DNA from: Alterluteimonas quercicellularis
GTDB lineage: Bacteria > Pseudomonadota > Gammaproteobacteria > Xanthomonadales > Xanthomonadaceae
Reading direction: 5' to 3'
Assembly: GCF_021191635.1 (NCBI RefSeq)
Contig: NZ_JAIWPR010000023.1
Location: 1-64,000, forward strand
DNA: 64,000 bases
The notes beneath the pieces were generated by a model that worked only from the letters and a program-made list of their open reading frames with translations, did not search any database and was not told where the DNA came from. Positions 7,999 through 15,772 of this stretch are shown one piece after another (position 1 is the first letter of the stretch; each line of letters begins with the position of its first letter). Position numbers and translations under genes: made by a program.

Positions 7999-8150
7999 GT
8001 AGGAGCGCGCTCGCGCGCGACCGGGCGAGGCGCGCCACCGGACCGACGGCAGCAGAACGACGTGTCCCCACGCGCGGACGTGGCGAACGACGGCCGGCAT
8101 CGCTTTCTTTTCGAGCCCGGAGCAGACGTCGCGCGCGAGCGCGCTGCTAC
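7999..8150. repeat. REP cassette 2, tandem copy of cassette 1
   Basis: Forward REP 7999-8020, reverse REP 8129-8150 with one substitution (CTGCTAC). The interior matches cassette 1 at most positions. The two copies are separated by 26 bp. Confidence 0.75.
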
Positions 8151-8175
8151 GAAGGGCGGCGATCCGCCGCAACCG

Positions 8176-8682
8176 TCACGAGAACTCGGCGGCGATCGAG
8201 GGCGACAGCAGACGCTTGGCGATCCAGGCGCACAGCGTCAGCGGCACCAGCGCGAACACCGCCAGCGGCAGGTAGGCCATCGGGCCGACGACGTTGCCCA
8301 GGTCCTTGCCGACCGCGGCGACGATCCGGACCTGAAGCCAGGCCATGGCCAGCGTCCCGAGCATCGTCGCCGCGAGCACGCCGACGAAGCCCAGCCGCCC
8401 CCAGTGCCGTCGCCTGAGCAGGCCGATGGCGCAGACCAGGGACGCGAGCGAGACCAGCACGCCGACGACGGCCCACCACAGCAGGAAGTCGACGAACGGC
8501 GCCGTCGCTTCCCGGGCCGCCGGCGGCTGCGATTGCAGCAGCGCCTGCACTTCGGGATCGTGGTGGATCAGCGGAGCAACCAGGCCCTGCACGCACCAGG
8601 CCAGCGCCGACAGCACGGACAACGCGATGGCGGTCCACGCCACGATGGAGACGAAGGCGGATCGGCCGGCGACTGGCGGCAT
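8176..8682 (-). CDS. Hypothetical four-helix membrane protein
   Basis: 168 aa, family not recognised. Four hydrophobic segments are visible, at about residues 10-36 (IVAWTAIALSVLSALAWCV), 65-90 (FLLWWAVVGVLVSLASLVCA), 95-120 and 135-155. A short acidic loop lies between helices 1 and 2. It is probably an inner-membrane protein. Its 3' end abuts REP cassette 2 and its start lies 150 bp from a tiny divergent open frame. No functional motif is seen. Confidence 0.65.
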   Translation of the reverse strand: MPPVAGRSAFVSIVAWTAIALSVLSALAWCVQGLVAPLIHHDPEVQALLQSQPPAAREATAPFVDFLLWWAVVGVLVSLASLVCAIGLLRRRHWGRLGFVGVLAATMLGTLAMAWLQVRIVAAVGKDLGNVVGPMAYLPLAVFALVPLTLCAWIAKRLLSPSIAAEFS

Positions 8683-8834
8683 GCGGACTCCTCCTGCACG
8701 AACTCCTCGATGCCGGCGAGCTTAGCGGCCGCGTGGGCGGCCCTCCAACCTGGGGCGCGCCCGACCGCCGGCGTTTGCGCCCGCCGCGCGCGGCGCGAAG
8801 AATGGGCGGCCACGCCGCGCCGGGAGAGGCCCGC

Positions 8835-8927
8835 ATGACGCTGCTGCGCTGGATCGGCCTGGGCCTGGCGATCGGCGCGCTGTACGCGGCCGGCCGCGCG
8901 GCCTGGCAGCGCTGGCGCCGGCGCTGA
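8835..8927 (+). CDS. Possible small membrane protein (30 aa)
   Basis: An ATG preceded by GGGAGAGG encodes one hydrophobic helix (LLRWIGLGLAIGALYAAG) followed by a strongly basic tail (WQRWRRR). This is the design of many small inner-membrane proteins. Support is limited to the ribosome-binding site, hydrophobicity and isolation between genes. It could be chance in GC-rich DNA. Confidence 0.35.
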   Translation: MTLLRWIGLGLAIGALYAAGRAAWQRWRRR

Positions 8928-8961
8928 TCCGCGAAACCCGCCGCCAGCGCGCGGGCCGCGC

Positions 8962-10230
8962 TCAGCCCGGCGCCGATTCCGGGTGCCGCACCTGGCCCTC
9001 GCCGCGCACCACGTAGCGCTCGATGGTCAGCGATTCCAGGCCCATCGGGCCGTAGGCGTGCAGGCGGGTGGTGGAGATGCCGATCTCTGCGCCCAGGCCC
9101 AGCTCGCCGCCGTCGTTGAAGCGCGAGGAGGCGTTGACCATCACCGCCGAGGCGGGGATCGCGCGCACGAAGCGCTCGGCCGCCGCGGGATCGGCGGTGG
9201 CGATGACCTCGGTGTGGTCGGAGCCGTGGCGGCGGATGTGGGCGACGGCGGCGTCGAGGTCGTCGACCACGCGCACGGCGAGGATCGGGGCCAGGAACTC
9301 GGCGGCGTAGTCGTCCTCGGTCGCGGGCGCGGCCTGCGGGAACAGCGCGCGGGTGCGCGCGCAGCCGCGGATCTCGGCGCCGCGCGCGGCCAGCGCGGCC
9401 AGCGCGCCGGGCAGCCAGCGCTCGGCGATGGCGGCGTGCACCAGCAGCGTCTCCAGCGCGTTGCACACGCCCGGGCGCGAGAGCTTGCCGTCGATCGCCA
9501 GCCGCGTGGCCACCGCCTCGTCGGCGGCGGCGTCCACGTACAGGTGGCACACGCCCTTGTAGTGCTTGATCACCGGCACGCGCGCGTGCTCGGCGACGAA
9601 GCGGATCAGCGCCTCACCGCCGCGCGGGATCGCCAGGTCGACGAGGTCGGCGAGCTGCAGCAGCTCCAGCACGTGCTCGCGCGCGGTGTCCTCGACCAGC
9701 GACACCGCCTCGGCGGGCAGCCCGCGCGCGCGCAGCGCCGCGTGCAGGCAGCGCGCGATCGCGATGTTGCTGGCGGCCGCCTCGGAGCCGCCGCGCAGCA
9801 GCACCGCGTTGCCCGCGCGCAGGCACAGCGCGGCGGCGTCGGCGGTCACGTTGGGGCGCGCCTCGTAGATCATCGCGATCAGCCCCAGCGGGATGCGCAC
9901 CTTCTCCACCGCCAGGCCGTTGGGCCGGGTGTCGCGGCGGGTGACCTGGCCGACCGGATCGGGCAGCTCGGCCACCTCGCGCAGCGCGCGCACGATGCCG
10001 TCGATGCGCGCATCGTCCAGCCGCAGCCGATCCAGCAGGGCGCCGGCGGTGCCGGCCGCCTCGGCGCGGGCCAGGTCCTGCGCGTTGGCGGCGAGGATGC
10101 CGGCGCGGCCCGCATCGACCGCCTCCGCCATCGCGACCAGCAGGGCCGCGCGGCCCGCGCCGTCGAGCGCGGCGACGGCCTGCGCCGCCTCGCGGGCGCG
10201 CTCGGCCAGGGAACGGACGTAGCCGGACAT
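8962..10230 (-). CDS. proA: Glutamate-5-semialdehyde dehydrogenase (gamma-glutamyl phosphate reductase)
   Basis: 422 aa, normal length for ProA. It converts gamma-glutamyl phosphate to glutamate-5-semialdehyde with NADPH, the second step of proline synthesis. The aldehyde-dehydrogenase fold is evident. The active-site cysteine sits in [13 protein letters not shown], and the substrate region [19 protein letters not shown] is highly characteristic. The gene stands alone: proB is not adjacent. The start ATG at 10230 gives a standard N-terminus ([16 protein letters not shown]). Confidence 0.95.
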   Translation of the reverse strand: MSGYVRSLAERAREAAQAVAALDGAGRAALLVAMAEAVDAGRAGILAANAQDLARAEAAGTAGALLDRLRLDDARIDGIVRALREVAELPDPVGQVTRRDTRPNGLAVEKVRIPLGLIAMIYEARPNVTADAAALCLRAGNAVLLRGGSEAAASNIAIARCLHAALRARGLPAEAVSLVEDTAREHVLELLQLADLVDLAIPRGGEALIRFVAEHARVPVIKHYKGVCHLYVDAAADEAVATRLAIDGKLSRPGVCNALETLLVHAAIAERWLPGALAALAARGAEIRGCARTRALFPQAAPATEDDYAAEFLAPILAVRVVDDLDAAVAHIRRHGSDHTEVIATADPAAAERFVRAIPASAVMVNASSRFNDGGELGLGAEIGISTTRLHAYGPMGLESLTIERYVVRGEGQVRHPESAPG

Positions 10231-10445
10231 GGGGAAACCTCCGTGGGGTGCGGACCGCAGCGCGTCGTGGTCGATGCCTGAACGGCCGGGACGATCTTAA
10301 CCTCCGCCGGCACCCGCGTCCGCGCGGCGGCGCAGGTGAACGCGCGGCATCTGAACGCGCGCGCCGCCGCCGCTCGACAGGGATGCCCGGGCTGGTCCAG
10401 CATGTGGGTCGGGAGGGCATGCATCCGCTTCAGCAGGAGATGGCC

Positions 10446-10871
10446 ATGTCCGAGAACGCAACGACCGAACCGCGCCCCACCGAAGCCCGTCTGCTGGAGA
10501 TGGTCTTCCCCGACCACACCAACCACCTCGGCACGCTGTTCGGCGGGCAGGCGCTGGCATGGATGGACATGGCGGCGTTCATCGCCGCCTCGCGCTACGC
10601 GCGCAGCACCGTGGTCACCGCACGTTCCGAGCAGGTCGACTTCAACCAGCCGGTCAAGAAGGGCCAGCTGGTGGAGACCATCGCCCGCATCGTGCGCGTG
10701 GGCCGCAGCTCGATGCACGTGGAGGTCGAGCTGATCGCCGAGGACCTGCTGACCGGCGACCGCAAGCTGTGCACGCGCGGGCACTTCGTCATGGTCGCGC
10801 TCGACGAGCTCGGCCAGCCGGTGACGGCGCCGCCGCTGCCGGTGCGCGCGGCCGAGGCGACCGCGGCGTAG
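10446..10871 (+). CDS. Acyl-CoA thioesterase, hotdog fold (YciA-like)
   Basis: 141 aa. AGGAG at 10434-10438 sits 7 bp before ATG 10446, so this start is preferred over ATG 10440. The hotdog domain has the family signature VFPDHTNHLGTLFGGQAL, followed by ARSEQVDFNQPVKKG and a central strand VGRSSMHVEVELIAED. It hydrolyses acyl-CoA to fatty acid and CoA in the cytoplasm, and the family is usually hexameric. It is monocistronic, between proA and an AraC-type regulator. Confidence 0.85.
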   Translation: MSENATTEPRPTEARLLEMVFPDHTNHLGTLFGGQALAWMDMAAFIAASRYARSTVVTARSEQVDFNQPVKKGQLVETIARIVRVGRSSMHVEVELIAEDLLTGDRKLCTRGHFVMVALDELGQPVTAPPLPVRAAEATAA

Positions 10872-10934
10872 GCGCCCGGGACGGGGGCGGGGGCGATCGA
10901 GTCGTCGATGACGGCCGGGGGCCGGCGCCGCCGC

Positions 10935-11813
10935 TCAATCGCCTCCGTCCCTGTTCGGGCAACGCAGCGGCAGCAGGATGTCGGTCTCGGCCGCGTGTGC
11001 GGGCACGTCTGGGAACAGCCGCCGGCGCTGCAGCACCGGCGGCGCATCGCGCGCGACTTCGCCGCTGGCCGGCAGCCAGCGCGCATACAGGTCGCGCAGG
11101 CACTCGCCGAGCGCGGCCTCGGTGCCGACGTGGCGCAGCCGCGCGTAGCGCCCGCCGGGGATGAGGTCGGCGACCACGCCCATGTCGTTCTCCGCGATCT
11201 CGCCTGCGAAGGCGGCGCACACGTCCAGGCGGAACGCGCCGGGTTCGGTTTGGGCGGGATCGTCGTGGAGCACGTTGTAGGTCGCGCTGCGCGAAGGCGG
11301 CAGGCCGTGCGCGCGACGCCAGGCGATGAAGCGGCGCAGGGTGTCGTCCAGTGCGGCTGGATCCCCCTGGTGCCGCAGCCGGGCGACGGGGACCGGCGCG
11401 CGCACCACCACGTGCACCTCGCCCGGTGCCGGCTGCGGGCGCGGCGGCAAAGCGAAACGGGCTTCCCAGCCGGCGTCGGGCCGCGCGCGGAAGCCGGTGG
11501 GCGACTGCCCCGTCCGGCGGCGGAACGCGCGCGCGAAGGCATCGGTGCTGTCGTACCCGGCGGCGAGCGCGATCTCGGTGATCCGCAGGCCCGGGCGGAA
11601 GGCGAGTTGCCAGGCGGCGCGCCGCAGCCGGCGGCGTTGCAGGTAGGCCTGCACGCCGAGCCCGAAGCGGGCGGCGAACCGGCGCACGAAGTGATGGCGC
11701 GAGCACGCGGCCACTTCGCTGAGGCGGGCGGTGTCCAGGGGTTCGTCGAGGTGCGCGTCGATGTGGTCGAGCACGCGCTCGAAGCGGGGGTCGAAAGCGG
11801 CGGGGGTCTTCAT
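10935..11813 (-). CDS. AraC-family regulator with GyrI-like effector domain
   Basis: 292 aa. The AraC-type double helix-turn-helix is at the N-terminus (residues about 8-110, with LSEVAACSRHHFVRRFAARFG and ITEIALAAGYDSTDAFARAFRR). A GyrI-like small-molecule-binding domain follows (about 130-285, starting VHVVVRAPVPVARLRHQG). This order is typical of Rob/SbmC-like regulators that sense hydrophobic compounds. It follows the nicotinamidase gene on the same strand (60-bp gap) and could be cotranscribed with it. Targets are unknown. Confidence 0.85.
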   Translation of the reverse strand: MKTPAAFDPRFERVLDHIDAHLDEPLDTARLSEVAACSRHHFVRRFAARFGLGVQAYLQRRRLRRAAWQLAFRPGLRITEIALAAGYDSTDAFARAFRRRTGQSPTGFRARPDAGWEARFALPPRPQPAPGEVHVVVRAPVPVARLRHQGDPAALDDTLRRFIAWRRAHGLPPSRSATYNVLHDDPAQTEPGAFRLDVCAAFAGEIAENDMGVVADLIPGGRYARLRHVGTEAALGECLRDLYARWLPASGEVARDAPPVLQRRRLFPDVPAHAAETDILLPLRCPNRDGGD

Positions 11814-11873
11814 GCGGTGCAGGTTAGCGGCGGGGCGAGCGCCCGACCCGGCCGGGATTGCGCGATGCGCGCG

Positions 11874-12512
11874 TCAGCCGCCGTCGACGGCGATGCCGGC
11901 GGCGGCGAGCGCGGCGCGCGTGGAGGCGTCGCCGTCGGGGGTCACCGGCCGGGTCAGCGGCCACAGCACGCGGGCGCGGAAGCCGGCGGCCGCGGCGTCC
12001 TGCGCGGTCCACAGCACGCAGACGTCGCGCGCCAGGCCGCAGACGTGGACCTCGGCGATGCCGCGCTCGCGCAGCCAGCCGGCCAGGCCGGTGCTGGGCC
12101 GCGCGCCGCCGGGGCCGTGGTTCTCGCGGAAGCCGCTGTAGGAATCGACCTGCGGGTCGGTGCCCTTGCGCAGGATCAGGTCGGCCGGCGACCAGTCGAT
12201 GCGCGCATCGAGCCGCGCGCCCGCACTGCCCTGCAGGCAGTGGTCGGGCCACAGCACCTGCGGATGGCCGTGCAGCGCGATGGTCTCGAACGGCGCGCGG
12301 CCCGGATGGCTGGAGGCGAACGAGGCGTGCCCGGGCGGGTGCCAGTCCTGGGTGGCGACCACGGTGCGGTAGCGGCGCTCCGCCAGCAGCGCGGCGATCG
12401 GCGCGACCACCGCGCCGCCCTCGTGGCAGGCGAGCGCGCCGCCGGGCATGAAGTCCGGCTGCACGTCGACCACGATCAGGGCGATGTCGGACGCGTGGCG
12501 CATGGGCCGCAA
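11874..12512 (-). CDS. pncA: Nicotinamidase / pyrazinamidase
   Basis: 212 aa isochorismatase-fold hydrolase. The catalytic triad can be placed: Asp in VDVQPDF, Lys in ILRKGTD and Cys in GLARDVCVLWTA. Metal ligands are indicated by TQDWHPPGHASF. It converts nicotinamide to nicotinate and ammonia for NAD salvage. Two close starts exist (MRP and MRH, three codons apart), and the second may be real. It lies downstream of the CoA-transferase gene with a 67-bp gap. Confidence 0.9.
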   Translation of the reverse strand: MRPMRHASDIALIVVDVQPDFMPGGALACHEGGAVVAPIAALLAERRYRTVVATQDWHPPGHASFASSHPGRAPFETIALHGHPQVLWPDHCLQGSAGARLDARIDWSPADLILRKGTDPQVDSYSGFRENHGPGGARPSTGLAGWLRERGIAEVHVCGLARDVCVLWTAQDAAAAGFRARVLWPLTRPVTPDGDASTRAALAAAGIAVDGG

Positions 12513-12579
12513 CCGGAATGGGGACGGGGGCCATTAGGCCATCGAGCCGCGGCGAGCGCCAACGGCGGAAGCCGACGAT

Positions 12580-13749
12580 CTAGTCGGCCGCGTCCCCGTT
12601 CTTGATGGCGGCGGTGTGCTGGCCGAGCAGCGGGGCGCCGAAGGGCGCCGGGCCCGGGGTGCGGCCGAAGCGGATCGGCCGCGCCACGCCGCGGTAGCTG
12701 CCCAGGTTGGGATGCGCGATGGTGGCGACCATCTCCTCGGCCAGCACCTGCGGGTGCTCGAACATGTCCTCGACCGAGCGCGCGGCGGCGCAGGGCACGG
12801 CGTCGCCGAACGCCGCTTCCCATTCCAGCGCGCTGCGGCGGGCCAGCGCGGCGTGCAGCTGCGGCACGATCTCGTCGGCGTGCGCGGCGCGCTTGCGCAC
12901 GGTGTCGTAGCGCGGCTCGGCGGCAAGCGCGTCCAGGCCGGTCCGCTCGCACAGGGCCTGCCAGAAGCGCGGCGTGTTGGCGGAGACGTACAGCCAGCCT
13001 TCCCGCGTGGGATGGATGCCGGTCACGCCGCCGGAACGCATGTCGCGGCCGATGTCGAGCGCCTCGCCCTCGGCCCAGACCATGCGCGCGGACTGCATGG
13101 TCAGCGCGGCTCGGAGCAGCGAGACGCCGACGAACTGGCCCAGCCCGCTGCGCTCGCGCTCGTACAGCGCCGAGGCCACGCCCGCGGCCAGCAGCGCGGC
13201 GGCGTAGTAGTCCACCACCGAGCCGTAGACGATCTCCGGCGCGCCGCCGCGCTTGCCCTGCAGCGTGCAGATGCCGGTCATGGTCTGCAGCACCTGGTCG
13301 TAGCCGGCCTTGTCCTTCAGCGGCCCGGTCTCGCCGTAGCCGGTGACGGCGCAGTAGATCAGCCGCGGGTTGAGCGCGGCCAGGCCGTCGAAGCCGATGC
13401 CCAGCCGCTCCGGCACACCGGGGCGGAAGTTGTGCACCAGCACGTCGGCCTCGCGGACCAGGCGGTACAGCACCGCGCGCTCGGCCGGGTCCTTGAGGTC
13501 GAGCACCGCGCCGCGCTTGCTGCGGTTGATGCCGACGAAGGCGCGGCTCTCGGCCGCCAGCGTCGAGGGGTAGTTGCGCAGGTTGTCGCCGTCGGGCGGC
13601 TCGACCTTGATGACGTCGGCGCCCTGGTCGGCCAGCAGCGCGCAGCCGTAGGGCCCGGCGATGTAGGCGCTCAGGTCGAGCACGCGCACGCCGCTGAGCG
13701 GGCCTTCGGCGCCCGGGCGGTCGTGGTCGAAGGGGGAGGGTGGTGTCAT
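12580..13749 (-). CDS. CaiB/BaiF family (class III) CoA-transferase
   Basis: 389 aa, normal length. The N-terminal Rossmann part reads LSGVRVLDLSAYIAGPYGCALLADQGADVIKVEPP, and NRSKRGAVLDLKDPAERA is the classic family signature. The catalytic aspartate lies near VLQTMTGICT by position. It moves CoA between carboxylic acids; the substrate is unknown. It sits 124 bp downstream of the GH127 gene in the same direction. It may be the distal end of the catabolic operon or a separate gene. Confidence 0.88.
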   Translation of the reverse strand: MTPPSPFDHDRPGAEGPLSGVRVLDLSAYIAGPYGCALLADQGADVIKVEPPDGDNLRNYPSTLAAESRAFVGINRSKRGAVLDLKDPAERAVLYRLVREADVLVHNFRPGVPERLGIGFDGLAALNPRLIYCAVTGYGETGPLKDKAGYDQVLQTMTGICTLQGKRGGAPEIVYGSVVDYYAAALLAAGVASALYERERSGLGQFVGVSLLRAALTMQSARMVWAEGEALDIGRDMRSGGVTGIHPTREGWLYVSANTPRFWQALCERTGLDALAAEPRYDTVRKRAAHADEIVPQLHAALARRSALEWEAAFGDAVPCAAARSVEDMFEHPQVLAEEMVATIAHPNLGSYRGVARPIRFGRTPGPAPFGAPLLGQHTAAIKNGDAAD

Positions 13750-13873
13750 GGGACGCGGGATCCTTGCCGGACGGCTTCCAGCCGCGTGACGAGTCTGCCG
13801 CGCGCGGCGGCGGCGACCCAGCCCGGCGGCCTATGTTCTGGCGCCACGGAAACTTGCGATGCGCGCGTCGCGT

Positions 13874-15772
13874 TCACATCGCGCCGCAATCGTCGTCGCC
13901 GGCACCGGTGGCGGTGGGCGCCAGCCGCAGCCAGGTCAGCCGCCAGCTGCGGTCGCGGCGGCCGCCCAGGCCGTAGTAGGGCGCGAAATCGATCGGCGCG
14001 CGCTCGTGCAGGTGCAGCCGCAGCGCACGCGGTTCGCCGGGCCCGGCCGGCGGCAGCGGCTCCAGGCGCACGTCGCCGTCGCGCTCGGGCAGGCGCACGG
14101 TCTCGGCCGTGCGGTAGCCGTCGACGAGGCCGGTGGCGTAGACCAGCGGGCCGAGCGCGAACGCGGCGTAGGCCTGGTGCAGCACCTGCTGGCGCACCGG
14201 CGCGCCGTCGGGCGCGCGCGAGGCCTGGGTGTTGGCGTAGACGCGGCGATGCACGCGCGGTGCGATCGGCAGCGCGAGCCGCAGCACGTCGCCGGGCTGC
14301 CAGGTGCGCTCGACCTCGGCGTAGCCGCCGGCCGGGGCGGCGGCGTCGAGCGGCGCGTCGCCCAGCGCCAGCGCGGCGCCCTCGGCCCAGGCGGGCACGC
14401 GCACGCGCAGCCGGAACCGCGAAGGCCGCGCGAGGCCGATCTCCAGCGCGACGACGCCGTCGACGGGATAGCCGGTGCGCTGCGTCAGGCGCAGCTCGCC
14501 GCCATCGGGCAGCGGCAGCACGGCCTCGCCCGGCCCGAGCAGGTTGACCGTCGCGCCGCGGTCGTCGGCGGCGTAGGCCGCGTCCGGCAGCTCCTCCAGC
14601 GCCATCGCGCCGCTGGACTTGCAGCAGCGCCAGTAGGTCGTGTGGATGCGGCGGCCGTTGGCGTAGGAGTAGTAGCACCAGTCCTCGCCGTCGGGCGCCT
14701 GCGCGCCGAGCAGGTCGTTGTAGGCGCTGCGCTCGATCTCCTCGGCGTAGCGGGCCTCGCCGGTGATCGCCAGCAGCTCGCGGTTGAGCTGCACCCAGGC
14801 CAGGATCGAGCAGGTCTCGACGTAGGCTTCCGGATCGAACACGAAGGCGGGATTGAAGACCTCGCGCGAGCGGTGGCCGATGCCGCCGAAGGGGCCGCCG
14901 CCCAGGCTCAGGTGGTGCTCGCGGATGGCCTGCCACTGCGCGTCCACCGCCTGCCGGCAGTCCTCGCGGCCGGTGGCGTGCGCGAACTTGGCCAGCCCGA
15001 CCAGGTTCCAGCACAGCTGATAGGCCTTGCCGGTGGCGATCTCCGACGGATCGGCGCCGGCCAGCGCGCGTTCCAGCAGGGCCAGCCGCGGCTGCGCGTC
15101 GGCCTGCTCGAGGATGCGCGCGGCCAGCTGCAGGCAGCGCGCGTCGCCGGTGGCCGCGTGCAGGTCCATGACCGGGTCGAGCAGCACCGTCGCCGACAGG
15201 CCGTGGTGGTTGCCGGTGCCGGTGATGTCCAGGCCGCGCTCGCAGAAGGTGCGCCAGCACAGGTCGCCGATCCGGCGCGCGACGTCGAGCGCGCCGGCGT
15301 CGGGGAAGCAGCGGTGGACCTGCAGCAGGCCGGCCAGCAGGTAGGCGTGCGTCCACACGTCCCAGGTGCGCAGCGCCGGCTCGCCGTTCCAGCTCTCCGG
15401 CTTCGGCGGCTGCGGCACGGTGAAGCGGCGGTGCGGCGCGTAGGTGCCGAGGTAGCCGTCGCCGTCCTGCACGCGCGCCAGGTACGCGACCACGGCGCGC
15501 ACGCGCGCCGCAAGCGTCGCGTCGCCGCTGCGCGCGGCGGCGCGCGCGGCGGCGTGCAGCCACTTGCCGGCGTGCTCGCCGTACCAGTCGCCTTCCTCGT
15601 TGCGCGCGCGGTGGGCCGGGTCGAAGATCGCGATCGCCGGGCTCTCGGGGCCTTCGACGAAATGCGACAGCCGGCCGCGCAGGTTGGCGTCCAGCGCCTC
15701 GCCCAGCAGGCCGCCCAGGCGCACCCGGCCGGGCGCGGGCGGGCGCTGCGCGCGCGGGCGCGGCTCGCTCAC
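13874..15772 (-). CDS. Glycoside hydrolase family 127-like (beta-L-arabinofuranosidase / DUF1680)
   Basis: 632 aa. The GTG start at 15772 overlaps the upstream stop (GTGA), so longer frames are rejected. The (alpha/alpha)6 barrel protein has the zinc-thiolate active site of GH127: E319 and C321 in VETCSILAW, then C383 and C384 in YWRCCKSSG. In family prototypes the first of the CC pair is the nucleophile and the others bind zinc. Also seen are GLDITGTGNHHG and GIGHRSREVFNPAF. No signal peptide is visible, so it is cytoplasmic. It probably cleaves beta-L-arabinofuranosyl or related residues from imported oligosaccharides. It is the last gene of an overlapping cluster. Confidence 0.85.
   Translation of the reverse strand: MSEPRPRAQRPPAPGRVRLGGLLGEALDANLRGRLSHFVEGPESPAIAIFDPAHRARNEEGDWYGEHAGKWLHAAARAAARSGDATLAARVRAVVAYLARVQDGDGYLGTYAPHRRFTVPQPPKPESWNGEPALRTWDVWTHAYLLAGLLQVHRCFPDAGALDVARRIGDLCWRTFCERGLDITGTGNHHGLSATVLLDPVMDLHAATGDARCLQLAARILEQADAQPRLALLERALAGADPSEIATGKAYQLCWNLVGLAKFAHATGREDCRQAVDAQWQAIREHHLSLGGGPFGGIGHRSREVFNPAFVFDPEAYVETCSILAWVQLNRELLAITGEARYAEEIERSAYNDLLGAQAPDGEDWCYYSYANGRRIHTTYWRCCKSSGAMALEELPDAAYAADDRGATVNLLGPGEAVLPLPDGGELRLTQRTGYPVDGVVALEIGLARPSRFRLRVRVPAWAEGAALALGDAPLDAAAPAGGYAEVERTWQPGDVLRLALPIAPRVHRRVYANTQASRAPDGAPVRQQVLHQAYAAFALGPLVYATGLVDGYRTAETVRLPERDGDVRLEPLPPAGPGEPRALRLHLHERAPIDFAPYYGLGGRRDRSWRLTWLRLAPTATGAGDDDCGAM

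Noticed and set aside
10248-10445. Extended N-terminus for the acyl-CoA thioesterase
   Set aside because: The extension is Arg-rich and unlike the family; AGGAG with proper spacing supports ATG 10446.
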